Of a DNA stretch of 64,000 bases, positions 10,602 to 19,539 are shown piece after piece. Both the position numbers and the translations under genes were made by a program. How positions within the stretch are numbered: the stretch's first letter is position 1; each line of letters begins with the position of its first letter. This stretch comes from Streptohalobacillus salinus (GTDB taxonomy: Bacteria; Bacillota; Bacilli; Bacillales; Amphibacillaceae), in the NCBI RefSeq assembly GCF_003201605.1, contig NZ_QJJR01000007.1, positions 1 to 64,000 of the forward strand, read 5' to 3'. A model generated the notes under the pieces. It was not told the DNA's origin. It saw nothing but the letters and a program-made list of their open reading frames with translations, and did no database searches.

Positions 10602-10615
10602 TGTATGCGCTTACA
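10602..10615. promoter_or_regulatory. cre-like site upstream of the adhE operon
   Basis: TGTATGCGCTTACA has one mismatch to the CcpA consensus TGWAARCGYTWNCA and is nearly palindromic. It sits about 40 bases upstream of the first start codon, where CcpA could repress or activate. Confidence 0.55.
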
Positions 10616-10637
10616 AAATACTGAAATTGTGACAGGT

Positions 10638-10655
10638 TTGTGAAACTATTCACAT
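10638..10655. promoter_or_regulatory. Rex-like operator upstream of the adhE operon
   Basis: TTGTGA-AACTAT-TCACAT matches TTGTGA-N6-TCACAA at 11 of 12 half-site positions. An extra half-site TTGTGA occurs ten bases earlier (10628). adhE is a classic Rex target in Bacilli. Confidence 0.7.
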
Positions 10656-10964
10656 TTAATGATTTACCATCTCCACTCACTAATCAAAACGTTGATGTAA
10701 CAGGGTTTTCTGATAAAAAGCAAGCTATTATATTTGATATTTCAAAATTGAAACAGGATCTAACTGTTACATTTTCAAATTATTTGGAATGACACAGAAT
10801 GATAACGCTTACATATACACACTTAACCGACCACGCTTGCTCTCTACTTCTCCATCAATCCGCTCAACGTACAACTCCCCTTAACACTACCTTTTTTTAT
10901 TAAACTTAGATGTCAGTTATTTGCTCACACGGCTTTCGAACAACTGATTAATATACTAAAAAAG

Positions 10965-11010
10965 CACTAAGATGCCTCATGTTCGCACCTCACTACTTTT
11001 TCAGGTTTTT
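10965..11010 (-). terminator. Possible terminator of the lone ABC ATPase gene
   Basis: On the minus strand an imperfect stem GAGGTGC / GCATCTT (two G-U pairs) is followed within a few bases by TGCTTTTTTAG. It lies about 30 bases after the stop codon. Confidence 0.4.
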
Positions 11011-11041
11011 TTAAGTTTATATAGAAGAAACGCATCAGCGA

Positions 11042-11818
11042 TTAACAGTTTTTAAAAATATACGGCCGCTTTCCGTGCCATTCTAACGATAAATCACACC
11101 CGAAAAACGTTGACAAGCTGGCTTGGTTTATTAACTCTTCAACAGGTCCTGCTTGATGAATACGTCCCGCTTTCAACATGCACACATGTGTAAAACCCGG
11201 TAAGATTTCATCGACATGATGTGTCACATACAACACCATTGGGGCATCATCTTTATTCATTAACTGCGCCACCGTAGCTAAGACTTGCTCTTTCGCGACA
11301 AAATCAAGACCACTGGTCGGTTCGTCTAATATTAATAATTTGGGTTCACGCATCAAAGCACGAGCAATCATAACACGTTGGCGCTCTCCTTGTGATAATG
11401 TCTCAAATGATCGGTCTGCATAATCGAAGGCGCCAACATCCTTTAATCGCTGTTGCGCTCTTATACGCATGGCATCGGTTGGAGACTGATATAAACCAAT
11501 CGATTGAAATCCACCACTTAGTACAATTTGATAAGCTGAATCATCGTTATAAAAACGCTGCTTTAATGTGTCAGAAACTAAGCCGATGGACTGCCTTAAC
11601 GACTCACCTAGCGGATCTCGCCCGAACGTTTTACCTAGCACCGTCACCTCACCTTTAGCTGGAAAGTGGTACGCACTTAACATATGAAGTAGCGCGGTTT
11701 TTCCTGCTCCATTTAATCCGAGTAAAACCCATTGTTCACCTTTTTTAACTTCCCATGATAGATCATCTAAAATCCATTTCCCTTGTCTAAGTAACCCAAC
11801 ATTTTTAAGCGACAGCAT
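11042..11818 (-). CDS. ABC transporter ATP-binding protein (YlmA-like, no partner permease)
   Basis: A 258-residue ABC ATPase. Walker A is GLNGAGKTALLH, the signature is LSQGERQRVMIARAL, and Walker B LLILDEPTSGLDF runs into VTHH with the switch histidine. The short C-terminal extension and overall look match the YlmA/molybdate-type subgroup often found as orphan ATPases. No permease or binding protein is adjacent, so the substrate cannot be inferred. It is divergent from yueI. Confidence 0.85.
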   Translation of the reverse strand: MLSLKNVGLLRQGKWILDDLSWEVKKGEQWVLLGLNGAGKTALLHMLSAYHFPAKGEVTVLGKTFGRDPLGESLRQSIGLVSDTLKQRFYNDDSAYQIVLSGGFQSIGLYQSPTDAMRIRAQQRLKDVGAFDYADRSFETLSQGERQRVMIARALMREPKLLILDEPTSGLDFVAKEQVLATVAQLMNKDDAPMVLYVTHHVDEILPGFTHVCMLKAGRIHQAGPVEELINQASLSTFFGCDLSLEWHGKRPYIFKNC

Positions 11819-11925
11819 TAAGTCTTTCCCCTTTCTTCTATATAATAGATACCTTACTTTTAAAAGCGCTATTTTACTTCAATCCAAGCCTATATATCTG
11901 TTATACTAGCCTTGAGGTGAGATAG

Positions 11926-12360
11926 ATGTCAAAAAACATGGATGACTATTTACAAGAAGGCATGTATGGTCAAAAACAAACAAAACCTGATGAGCGACGA
12001 TTATTCTTAGGCAGCCTGCGCGAACGGGCAGCATTTGTGTTAACAAGAGATCAAATTCGCGATAAACGCGGGCTTAATGTATTTGAAGAAAAACTTAAAA
12101 AGCATCCGGATGCTCATGTGTTATTTAATGCTTTACTATCACTTGATACATTAAGTCCCTACCGAAGACTTGCTTTAAAACACGGGATTCGTTATACCAT
12201 CGTGGATGAAAAATCCAATAAAAGCGGCTACGGTCTGGTCTTAACATATGACCATGCCGTGGATTTAAATGATATTTTTTATCGTGCACCAAAAATTAAA
12301 GAACCAGATCGACCAAAAAAACGCTCATGGTTAGATAAATTGTTTGGCATGAATGACTAA
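11926..12360 (+). CDS. yueI: YueI family protein (DUF1694)
   Basis: A 144-residue cytoplasmic protein matching the YueI family of Bacilli: N-terminal LGSLRERAAFVLTRDQ, a central helix-turn with LSPYRRLALKHGIRYTIVD and a KSGYGLVLTYDHAVD segment. Function is unknown in the family. The ATG follows GAGGTGAG. It ends at a long palindromic terminator shared with the convergent aminotransferase. Confidence 0.8.
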   Translation: MSKNMDDYLQEGMYGQKQTKPDERRLFLGSLRERAAFVLTRDQIRDKRGLNVFEEKLKKHPDAHVLFNALLSLDTLSPYRRLALKHGIRYTIVDEKSNKSGYGLVLTYDHAVDLNDIFYRAPKIKEPDRPKKRSWLDKLFGMND

Positions 12361-12402
12361 CTTACAACACCTCGTCACAATATTGTGCCGAGGTGTTGTA
12401 AG
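12361..12402. terminator. Long perfect hairpin between yueI and the aminotransferase
   Basis: CTTACAACACCTCG and CGAGGTGTTGTAAG are 14-base perfect arms, and the loop itself contains the palindrome CACAATATTGTG, so nearly all 42 bases can pair. Neither side has a strong U-tract, but it lies exactly between convergent genes. Confidence 0.7.
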
Positions 12403-12407
12403 CATTA

Positions 12408-13586
12408 TTATACTGATTTAAGTACCTTCACTAAGCGATCCATTCCCTCTTCAATCAAATCTGGTGTCGCATTCGTAAAGTTCAACCGCAGCGTATGCCT
12501 TTTTTTACTGCCCACATAAAATGGTTGCCCTGGAACAAATGCAACGCCCGCTGCGACTGCGATTTCGAGCAATGCCTGCGGATCATAACGTTCAGGTAGA
12601 GTTACCCAGAAAAACATTCCGCCCTTCGGCTCAAGGTACGTCAGCCCCTCAATATTTGCATTATCTAATCGACGTTTCATGATTTCCATTCGCCCCTTAT
12701 AGGTTTCACGAATGGTTTCAATGTGCTGATCTAAATCGTAGTCGTTAAGTAAATGAGATAAGGCATGCTGACTTATTGAATTCGTGTGTAAATCCGCTGC
12801 CTGTTTCGCCTGCGCAATTAGACGAATGATTTGGTGTGGACCCGTAATCCATCCTATTCGCATCGCGGGTACAACTGTTTTGGAGATTGTACTCGTATAG
12901 ACAACATATTGATTCGATGTATCCATTGCCGCTAAACTCTTTGGCATTGATGCTGGGTCAAATTGAATGTCACCATAAGGATCATCTTCCATAATAACGA
13001 CATGATAACGTTCTGCTAACTTCATCAACATGTCCCGTCGCGCTTGCGACCACACTTTACCATCAGGGTTGGAGAAAGTTGGTACGACATAGATGCATTT
13101 CGGATGATGTTGTTTTATTTTCTCTTCCAAATCGCTTTCAATCATTCCATCAACATCTGAGTCAACTGGGATGACCTGTGTCTCATAAGATGCAAATACC
13201 TGTAGCGCAGCGAGGTAAGTAGGGTTCTCTGTAAGAATAACATCCCCTGGGTTAAACATGACGCGTGAAAATAAGTCGATCGCTTGTTGAGAACCTGAAG
13301 TAACGAGTACATCTTTTGCTTTTCGTTGGATGCCTTTTTTGCTCATCCGTCCTGCAAGTTGTTTCCTTAATGCCATAACCCCTTCTGTTTCTGCGTATTG
13401 GAGTGCTTTGTTCCCAGAACGAATCGCTTTACTAAATGCTTTCTCTACCGCATCGACCGGAAAGAGACCTTCATCAGGCAATCCTCCTGCGAATGAAATG
13501 ACGTCGCCTTTATTGACAACTTTTAAAATATCACGCACTGCTGATGAATCAAAATAACGCACCCGATCTGCAAATCCATATTTCAT
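12408..13586 (-). CDS. PLP-dependent aminotransferase, class I/II (2-aminoadipate/PatA-like)
   Basis: A 392-residue fold-type I aminotransferase. The PLP lysine is in YTSTISKTVVPAMRIGW (about residue 237). VLVTSGSQQAIDLFSRV and MEDDPYGDIQFD are the conserved cofactor-binding segments, and the C-terminal TLRLNFTNATPDLIEEG closes the family profile. It resembles the stand-alone MocR-type aminotransferase group (LysN-like). The natural amino acid cannot be read from sequence. It is upstream of nothing but its own terminator, and 25 bases after the ABC ATPase gene on the same strand, so it may be in the importer operon. Confidence 0.85.
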   Translation of the reverse strand: MKYGFADRVRYFDSSAVRDILKVVNKGDVISFAGGLPDEGLFPVDAVEKAFSKAIRSGNKALQYAETEGVMALRKQLAGRMSKKGIQRKAKDVLVTSGSQQAIDLFSRVMFNPGDVILTENPTYLAALQVFASYETQVIPVDSDVDGMIESDLEEKIKQHHPKCIYVVPTFSNPDGKVWSQARRDMLMKLAERYHVVIMEDDPYGDIQFDPASMPKSLAAMDTSNQYVVYTSTISKTVVPAMRIGWITGPHQIIRLIAQAKQAADLHTNSISQHALSHLLNDYDLDQHIETIRETYKGRMEIMKRRLDNANIEGLTYLEPKGGMFFWVTLPERYDPQALLEIAVAAGVAFVPGQPFYVGSKKRHTLRLNFTNATPDLIEEGMDRLVKVLKSV

Positions 13587-13611
13587 TTATCTCCCCTTCT
13601 TTCTTTATCTA

Positions 13612-14406
13612 TTAACCTAATATTGCCCGGTCATCATCTAAATGCGTCCCGCGAATGCGCTGAAATTCATGAAGTAATTTTTCAACTGTTAGGGCTTGTT
13701 TTTTCGCTCCGCGAATATCTAAGATAATTTGACCCTTGTCCATCATAATTAAACGATTTCCTAGGTCAAGCGCTTGTTGCATATTATGTGTAACCATCAG
13801 TGTAGTGAGACCTGTCTCTTTGACAACATCACCGGTTAAATCTGTAATTAATGCTGCTCGTGATGGATCAAGTGCAGCTGTATGCTCATCAAGCAATAGG
13901 ATATCAGGTTCAGTAAATGTTGCCATTAATAACGATAAAGCCTGACGTTCTCCGCCAGATAATAAACCTACCTTCGCATTTAACCGGTCTTCTAATCCAA
14001 GATGAAGGGTTTTTAGCTTTTCTTTAAACAGTTCACGACGTTTCTTATTTACGCCCGGAACTAAATAACGTTTCTTATTTCTACTATAAGCCATTGCCAA
14101 GTTCTCTTCAATCGTCATTGTAGGAGAAGTACCGGCCATCGGATCTTGAAAGACACGCCCAATCCGCTTAGCACGTTTATACTCAGGAAGGGCAGTAACA
14201 TTTTGTTGATTGATTGACACTGTACCAACATCAGGATACAAGGCACCTGAAATCATATTCATCAACGTTGATTTACCTGCCCCGTTACTACCGATTACTG
14301 TTACAAACTCACCTTGTTCTAACGTTAATTGAATCGACTGTAATGCCTTTTTTTCATCAGCTGTTCCTTCATTAAATGTAACCGAGACATGTTCTAGAGC
14401 TAACAT
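13612..14406 (-). CDS. ABC importer ATP-binding protein (TrpZ-like)
   Basis: A 264-residue ATPase. Walker A is GSNGAGKSTLMN, the signature LSGGERQALSLL, and Walker B is ILLLDEHTAALDP with Glu-His in place of the usual Glu-Pro, as in this importer subgroup. It begins one base after the permease stop codon, with AGGAGGGGG inside the end of the permease gene, so translation is probably coupled. It energises the importer formed with the two next genes. Confidence 0.88.
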   Translation of the reverse strand: MLALEHVSVTFNEGTADEKKALQSIQLTLEQGEFVTVIGSNGAGKSTLMNMISGALYPDVGTVSINQQNVTALPEYKRAKRIGRVFQDPMAGTSPTMTIEENLAMAYSRNKKRYLVPGVNKKRRELFKEKLKTLHLGLEDRLNAKVGLLSGGERQALSLLMATFTEPDILLLDEHTAALDPSRAALITDLTGDVVKETGLTTLMVTHNMQQALDLGNRLIMMDKGQIILDIRGAKKQALTVEKLLHEFQRIRGTHLDDDRAILG

Positions 14407-14407
14407 G

Positions 14408-15394
14408 CTAAGCCCCCTCCTTTATTTGCTCAGTAAGCGCGACTCTCTTTTTCTTCTTTCGCGTACGCTCTTTATATGTTTCGATTAACCTTGGCATCAC
14501 TAACGCTAAGATAACTAAAAGGGCGGTAATCAATCGCGTATCGCCATTATCTAAAAAGTCAGCACGTAGCGCTAAGGTGACAACTACACGGTAAATAATC
14601 GAACCAATAATAACCGCAAAAGTTGTTCGCATGATTGACTTCGTTCCAACCACAGACTCTCCGATGATTACAGAAGCAAGACCAACAACAATCATCCCGA
14701 TTCCCATGTTCAAATCTGAAAACCCAGTGAATTGCGCATATAATCCCCCTGCTAAGGCGACGAGTGCATTCGAAAACCCTAAACCGATCACCGTTAGAAA
14801 ATCTGTATTCGCAGAAAAGCTACGAATCATACGTTCATTGTCTCCAGTCGCTCGTAGGGCTAAACCTATCTCTGTCTTCAAGAAATAATCGGTCACAAAT
14901 TTAATGAAAAAAGTGACGACAAGCATGACTAACAACACAGAATACGTTGAAGGTGTTCGTTCTAAACCAAGTCCCGTGAGACCTTGATTAATGATCCCAT
15001 CAAGACCGGCGGATTCAAATACGTTTTTTAGTTGAGTGAAAACCGTCGATTGATTAAGAAGTGGAATCGTCGATTGGCCCATAATTCTTAAGTTTATTGA
15101 GTAGAGGGCGGTCATCATTAAGATACCGGATAGTAAGGGATTAACCTTACCTTTTGTATTTAATAAACCGGTAATCGTACCCGCGATAAATCCACAAACA
15201 ATCGCAATAAATGTAGCAATAATTGCAGGCATTCCATTCGTAATTAAGATAGCTGTCACCGCACCACCTGTGACAAAACTTCCATCAACAGTTAAATCCG
15301 GGAAATCTAAAATTCGAAAAGTTAAATAGACACCGAGTGCCATAATAGCAAAAATAATACCTGATTCAAATGCATTAAAGATAGAAATAAACAC
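14408..15394 (-). CDS. ABC importer permease (TrpY-like)
   Basis: A 328-residue permease of the branched-chain-type (BPD_transp_2) family, with about nine hydrophobic segments and a long loop near residues 110-150. GTG start eight bases after AAGGGGAG. The gene is separated from the binding-protein gene by a strong stem-loop. It should form a homodimeric channel for the substrate captured by the lipoprotein, probably an aromatic amino acid by family. Confidence 0.87.
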   Translation of the reverse strand: MFISIFNAFESGIIFAIMALGVYLTFRILDFPDLTVDGSFVTGGAVTAILITNGMPAIIATFIAIVCGFIAGTITGLLNTKGKVNPLLSGILMMTALYSINLRIMGQSTIPLLNQSTVFTQLKNVFESAGLDGIINQGLTGLGLERTPSTYSVLLVMLVVTFFIKFVTDYFLKTEIGLALRATGDNERMIRSFSANTDFLTVIGLGFSNALVALAGGLYAQFTGFSDLNMGIGMIVVGLASVIIGESVVGTKSIMRTTFAVIIGSIIYRVVVTLALRADFLDNGDTRLITALLVILALVMPRLIETYKERTRKKKKRVALTEQIKEGA

Positions 15395-15422
15395 GTTTTA
15401 AACTCCCCTTCTTAAGTGATAA

Positions 15423-15451
15423 GGCCGACGTTTACGAAGTAAACGTCAGCC
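15423..15451 (-). other. Intra-operon stem-loop between binding protein and permease
   Basis: GGCTGACGTTTAC / GTAAACGTCGGCC (13-base stem, one G-U type mismatch, TTC loop) without a U-tract. It sits right after the binding-protein stop. It is likely to stop 3'-5' decay or partly terminate, leaving more binding protein than permease. Confidence 0.65.
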
Positions 15452-15464
15452 TCTCACTTTCTAT

Positions 15465-16457
15465 TTATTCAGCTGAAAGCGCCTCGTCCCATTCGCTTTT
15501 CCAAGTAATTCCTTGTTCTTCAGCTGCCGCTTGATTCACAAATAATGATATTTCTGGTGGGTATTCAACCGGAATCTCTTTCGGTGTGTTTGTGCCTGTC
15601 AATATTTCAGCCGCCATCTCACCTGAGCGGTAGCCAATGGTATAATAATCGATTCCAAAGGTAGCAAAACCGCCACGTTTTAAGGAATCTGGCTCACCAA
15701 CAATGAGTGGCATATCTTGCTCGTTTGCCACACCCACAACACTTTCGAGAGCTGAAACAACCGTATTGTCTGTCACAATGTAATACAGATCTGCATCGCC
15801 AACAAGTGATGTTGCTGCTTGCTGAACTTCAGCCGAACTCGCAACCGTTCGCTCAACGACTGATAAGCTTGTACTAGCGGCTGCTTCTTTCACAGCTTCA
15901 ACTTGCACAACTGAATTCTGTTCACCAGTGTTATATATGAGGCCAATTGTTTGACCAGTGAAATGTTCTTCGATAAAATTCACTGTTTCTGTGATTGCGT
16001 CTGGATGCATATCAAGCACACCGGTAATATTGTCACCTGGTTCATCCATCGCTGTTACCAGCCCCGCCGCAACCGCATCAGTTACTGAAGTAAAGACGAT
16101 TGGGATATCGTTTGTTGCTTGTAAAGCTGTTAATGCACTTGGTGTTGCATTAGCAAAGATTAAATCAACATCATCAGCCACAAAATTCTGAGCGATGGTT
16201 AAGGCAGTTGTTTGGTCCCCTTGCGCACTTTGTGCATCATATTCAACAGCTAAGCCTTGATCCGCTAACGCTTGTTTAAATCCTTCGAACGCTTGATCAA
16301 GTGATGGATGCTCAACGATTTGCGTTGCACCAATTTGATAAGTTGTTGTCTCTTTGTTTGTTTCCGTGTCTTCTGCTTCTGCATCATCAGCAGCATTACA
16401 AGCAGCAACCAACAACACGCTAAATAGCATAACTATTAATAGTGCGAACTTTTTCAT
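15465..16457 (-). CDS. ABC importer substrate-binding lipoprotein (TrpX family)
   Basis: A 330-residue lipoprotein: signal peptide with lipobox LLVAAC (Cys20), a short acidic linker, then the type 1 periplasmic-binding fold of the TrpX family (TTTYQIGATQIVEHPSLDQA; VDLIFANATPSALTAL; FATFGIDYYTIGYRSGEMA). Homologues bind tryptophan, tyrosine or related compounds. I looked for a T-box leader in the 240 bases upstream and saw none. A possible -10 (TATAAT on the minus strand) lies at 16512-16517. Confidence 0.88.
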   Translation of the reverse strand: MKKFALLIVMLFSVLLVAACNAADDAEAEDTETNKETTTYQIGATQIVEHPSLDQAFEGFKQALADQGLAVEYDAQSAQGDQTTALTIAQNFVADDVDLIFANATPSALTALQATNDIPIVFTSVTDAVAAGLVTAMDEPGDNITGVLDMHPDAITETVNFIEEHFTGQTIGLIYNTGEQNSVVQVEAVKEAAASTSLSVVERTVASSAEVQQAATSLVGDADLYYIVTDNTVVSALESVVGVANEQDMPLIVGEPDSLKRGGFATFGIDYYTIGYRSGEMAAEILTGTNTPKEIPVEYPPEISLFVNQAAAEEQGITWKSEWDEALSAE

Positions 16458-16639
16458 GATAGTCTCCCCTTATTGTTTATCTTTTTTTAATTTTCAGAAT
16501 ATATGACGATTATTATAGCATAATTATACGGAAAGTGGTATATCATTTTTACTTAATTCTGAATTTTTCGTTTATCAACGGATGTTAGTGTCATGGAGTT
16601 ACAGAAACTGTTCAGTTCGCATGCAAAACAGATGAAAAT

Positions 16640-16670
16640 ACACCCCTTTTACGCCAAGTAAAAAGGGTGT
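16640..16670 (-). terminator. Terminator of the sulfurtransferase gene
   Basis: ACACCC(C)TTTTAC / GTAAAAAGGGTGT stem with a five-base loop. It lies 30 bases after the sulfurtransferase stop, between it and the importer operon. Confidence 0.65.
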
Positions 16671-16699
16671 AAATAAATACGAAAGTTCATTGTCAAAAA

Positions 16700-17530
16700 C
16701 TATTGCTTCATCTTTTCAACAGGTAATTCCGGATAACTGATCCAATCACTAAAACTACCGGGATACAATTTCACATGTTTAAAACCAATCGACTTAAGCG
16801 CTAAATAGTTCATACACGCAGACACACCTGAACCACATGATAAAATGACTTCTTCATCTGGATTTAAGTCTTGAAAAACTTGGCGTAACTCGGCTTTTGA
16901 CTTCCAAGTGCCATCACTATTTAACACTTGTTGCCAATCATAACACTTCGCGCCAGGAATATGACCCTTCTTCGTATACAATGGCTCTATTTGCCCCAAA
17001 TAACGCTCTAAACTTCGCGCATCTGTTAACGTGATCCCTAGTTCATCTTTGTGTCTTTTCACATAATCAATATCAACCACAAAAGACTCATCTTTAACAA
17101 AAGGTGCGCTTGTTTTTTGAGGACGTTGAACGACTGACGTTGTCGGATAACCCAACGTTTTCCAACGTTCAAACCCACCATTTAAAATCTTAACCGATTG
17201 GTGTTGATAATAATCGAGCAGCCAGTACAACCTTGATGCAAACATCGCGTTGCCTTGATCATAAATGACTACTGGTGTATCTTTATCAATACCCGCTCGT
17301 CTTAATTTCTCAGTAAATAGCGCTTCATCCGGTAACGGATGATTTCCACCATGTGTCTGAGGCGCATTTGATAAATCTTCATTTAATCCAAAGTAGAGCG
17401 CACCAGGAATATGTGCAGTTTCGTAGAGCGCTTTACCTTTTTTAGGATCAAACAATTCAAAGCGTGTATCAATAATTGTGTACCCATCAATCTTTTCAAG
17501 TAGCACTTCTGGTTCAATCAAGAATTCCAC
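16700..17530 (-). CDS. Thiosulfate/3-mercaptopyruvate sulfurtransferase (two rhodanese domains)
   Basis: About 277 residues with tandem rhodanese domains. The C-terminal active-site loop is CGSGVSACMN: the CG(S/T)GV pattern marks the 3-mercaptopyruvate type, while classic rhodaneses have CRKGV. The N-terminal domain lacks a catalytic cysteine (YDQGNAMFA). An upstream in-frame TTG overlaps the GGAGG, so I start at the GTG nine bases after it. Likely moves sulfur from mercaptopyruvate or thiosulfate to a thiol acceptor in the cytoplasm. Confidence 0.87.
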   Translation of the reverse strand: MEFLIEPEVLLEKIDGYTIIDTRFELFDPKKGKALYETAHIPGALYFGLNEDLSNAPQTHGGNHPLPDEALFTEKLRRAGIDKDTPVVIYDQGNAMFASRLYWLLDYYQHQSVKILNGGFERWKTLGYPTTSVVQRPQKTSAPFVKDESFVVDIDYVKRHKDELGITLTDARSLERYLGQIEPLYTKKGHIPGAKCYDWQQVLNSDGTWKSKAELRQVFQDLNPDEEVILSCGSGVSACMNYLALKSIGFKHVKLYPGSFSDWISYPELPVEKMKQ

Positions 17531-17661
17531 CTTTAGCAACCTCCAATTAAATAAGCTAAGTTATCATTACGTATCGCACAGATCTTAAATCAGCTGTATG
17601 GATGCAAATTTATCCATGATCAGATAATCCTTATTTGTTAGAATAGCACCGCGTATATGCC

Positions 17662-18687
17662 TTAATTAACAATGATACGATCAGTCTGTTGTAACTGTTG
17701 AATAGTCGTATGACCTAATCCAAACATACCCATCTTAAGTTCTAATTCACGCACCGCCATGGCTTCGTTTACCGCTTCAGCTGACTCAGTAGCTTCTTTT
17801 AATATAGTCTTGGCATAACCAACTTGACTTGCTCCTAGACCAATTGCTTTTAGTGCGTCAATGCCGTCTCGCATTCCACCGCTACTAAAAACAGGTACAT
17901 CAACAGCGTCCTTTACCGCTCGTAAACTTTCAAGCGTTGGAATGCCCCAGCCTTTAAACGCTTCGGCTGCTTGTTTTTTCAACCGATCATTTGAGCGTAA
18001 TTTTTCAACTTGAGACCACGACGTTCCGCCTGCTCCCGCGACATCAATAAATGAAACACCCACATCCGTAAGACGCTTAGCGGTATGCGCATCAATGCCG
18101 AACCCAACTTCTTTAACACCCACTGGAACACCCAGTTTATCAACCAGCTGTTCGATTTTCGGCAATAACTGTTCGAAATTCGTGTCGCCACTTGATTGAA
18201 TCAACTCTTGGATTGAATTCAAATGAAGCACAAGTGCAGTTGCCTCAGTTTCATCAACGATGGTTTGACACATATCCGTCGTAAAACCATAATTAAATTG
18301 GACCGCTCCAAGATTCGCGACAATCGGAATCGTCGGTGCAAAGGAACGCACTTTAAACGATTGCCTGAACGCTTCATCTTCAATCAATGCGCGTGTCGAG
18401 CCAAGCGCAAAGACCCAGCCTCGGGCTTCTGCTGCGCGTGCTAAATGTTCATTAATACTACCTGCTAAAGCAGCACCGCCTGTCATCGAGCTAATTAGAA
18501 ATGGTGTCGCAATCGGGATGTCTAAAAAGTTTGTTTGAAGGGAGATATCTTCAAAATTTATTTCAGGTAACGCGTTATGTATTACACGGATGCGTTCAAA
18601 TCCATTTGTAACACCTTCACCTAATACGTCATCCGTTAAGCACCACTTAATATGTTCCGCTTTCCGTTTTTGAATGGATTCACTCAT
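17662..18687 (-). CDS. fni: Isopentenyl-diphosphate Delta-isomerase, type 2
   Basis: FMN-dependent IPP/DMAPP isomerase, about 342 residues. RKAEHIKW near the N-terminus, ISSMTGG, ALGSTRA, NLGAVQ, KEVGFGI and the C-terminal SSGGMRDG phosphate-binding loop are all characteristic. It starts just after the crtM stop. The second ATG (MSESIQ) has a better spaced GAGG than the first, so I chose it. Pairs with the mevalonate operon at 39.7-42.7 kb: mevalonate-pathway Bacilli use this type 2 enzyme, and it feeds DMAPP to crtM. Confidence 0.93.
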   Translation of the reverse strand: MSESIQKRKAEHIKWCLTDDVLGEGVTNGFERIRVIHNALPEINFEDISLQTNFLDIPIATPFLISSMTGGAALAGSINEHLARAAEARGWVFALGSTRALIEDEAFRQSFKVRSFAPTIPIVANLGAVQFNYGFTTDMCQTIVDETEATALVLHLNSIQELIQSSGDTNFEQLLPKIEQLVDKLGVPVGVKEVGFGIDAHTAKRLTDVGVSFIDVAGAGGTSWSQVEKLRSNDRLKKQAAEAFKGWGIPTLESLRAVKDAVDVPVFSSGGMRDGIDALKAIGLGASQVGYAKTILKEATESAEAVNEAMAVRELELKMGMFGLGHTTIQQLQQTDRIIVN

Positions 18688-18699
18688 CCTTCTCATCCT

Positions 18700-19536
18700 C
18701 TACGTTGTTTTCGAAATCTGGCTAAATAATCGCAATTTACGCTCGGTCGGTACAATCGCCCGCGTCGCATAAACCTGATAATCGTTTTCTTTAACAATTT
18801 GGATAATCTCTCGGTAATAACTAGCGGCAAGCTTCAAGGTAAAGCCGCTCTTTTTCGGATATTGCTTCACATGCGCTAAGCCTTCTTTAAACCATTGATC
18901 AGCACGTGCAGTTAAATCATCAATCAAGCGTTTAAAGTTGTCATTAACGACTTGATTTTCCCAGTCTGTCTCCGTGTACCCATGCGCTTTAAATATATCT
19001 AACGGAATATAACGCCGATTCAGTTTTAAATCAGCTCCAACGTCTCGAATGATATTAACAATTTGCATGCCTTTGCCTAAGCTCACACCGGCTTCTAAAA
19101 GCTCATCATTTGGAGCGGGATGCAAAATCGGCACCATCATCTCACCGACACTTCCTGCCACACGGTAACAATAATCTTCCAGTTCATCCATCGTATCATA
19201 TTTCGTTCGCACAAAATCAAGCTCTTGACCACTCATTTGTACGTAGTAGGGCGCTTTATCTAAAGAAAAGGTTTCGAACGCCCAACGAAGACTTGGCCAG
19301 ATAAAATGACCGTCAGCGTCATCTAAACAATCAAACTGTTCTTTAAGTTCTGCGAGCGTATAAACTGAGGTTTCTGGCTCATCAACGGCATCATCAATCA
19401 AACGACAAAATGAATAAACGACATATACCGCTTCACGCTGATCTTTCGGTAAAAATTTAAATGCCTGATAAAAGCTTGAAGAACCCTCTTTCATCATTTT
19501 TTTGGTTTGTTCACGTAGATCTTTTCTCAGTGGCAC
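18700..19536 (-). CDS. crtM: Dehydrosqualene/squalene-phytoene synthase family
   Basis: A 278-residue trans-isoprenyl head-to-head synthase. The first aspartate-rich motif is RLIDDAVDE (residues 45-53) and the second is NIIRDVGADLKLNRRYIP. In Bacilli such genes make the C30 compound 4,4'-diapophytoene from two farnesyl diphosphates. GTG start preceded by GGAGA; the start lies three bases after the stop codon of the upstream crtN-like pseudogene, showing an ancestral crtN-crtM operon. Intact, with both motifs present. Confidence 0.92.
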   Translation of the reverse strand: MPLRKDLREQTKKMMKEGSSSFYQAFKFLPKDQREAVYVVYSFCRLIDDAVDEPETSVYTLAELKEQFDCLDDADGHFIWPSLRWAFETFSLDKAPYYVQMSGQELDFVRTKYDTMDELEDYCYRVAGSVGEMMVPILHPAPNDELLEAGVSLGKGMQIVNIIRDVGADLKLNRRYIPLDIFKAHGYTETDWENQVVNDNFKRLIDDLTARADQWFKEGLAHVKQYPKKSGFTLKLAASYYREIIQIVKENDYQVYATRAIVPTERKLRLFSQISKTT

Positions 19537-19539
19537 AGC

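Larger units (their letters stand above)
10562..11041. other. Control region of the adhE operon and spacer to the ABC ATPase
   Basis: 480 bases without a gene. Next to the 78-residue gene are a cre-like site and a Rex-like site. A long-range 9-base inverted repeat ATGTAACAG/CTGTTACAT (10695-10703 and 10764-10772) is also present. A probable terminator for the ABC ATPase lies at 10965-11010. Confidence 0.6.

Noticed and set aside
10695-10772. Long-spaced inverted repeat ATGTAACAG/CTGTTACAT as an operator pair
   Set aside because: The spacing of 60 bases in AT-rich DNA is weak evidence; kept as a note in the region entry.
16458-16699. T-box leader ahead of the TrpXYZ-like importer
   Set aside because: No T-box core sequence or specifier hairpin could be seen in these 240 bases.
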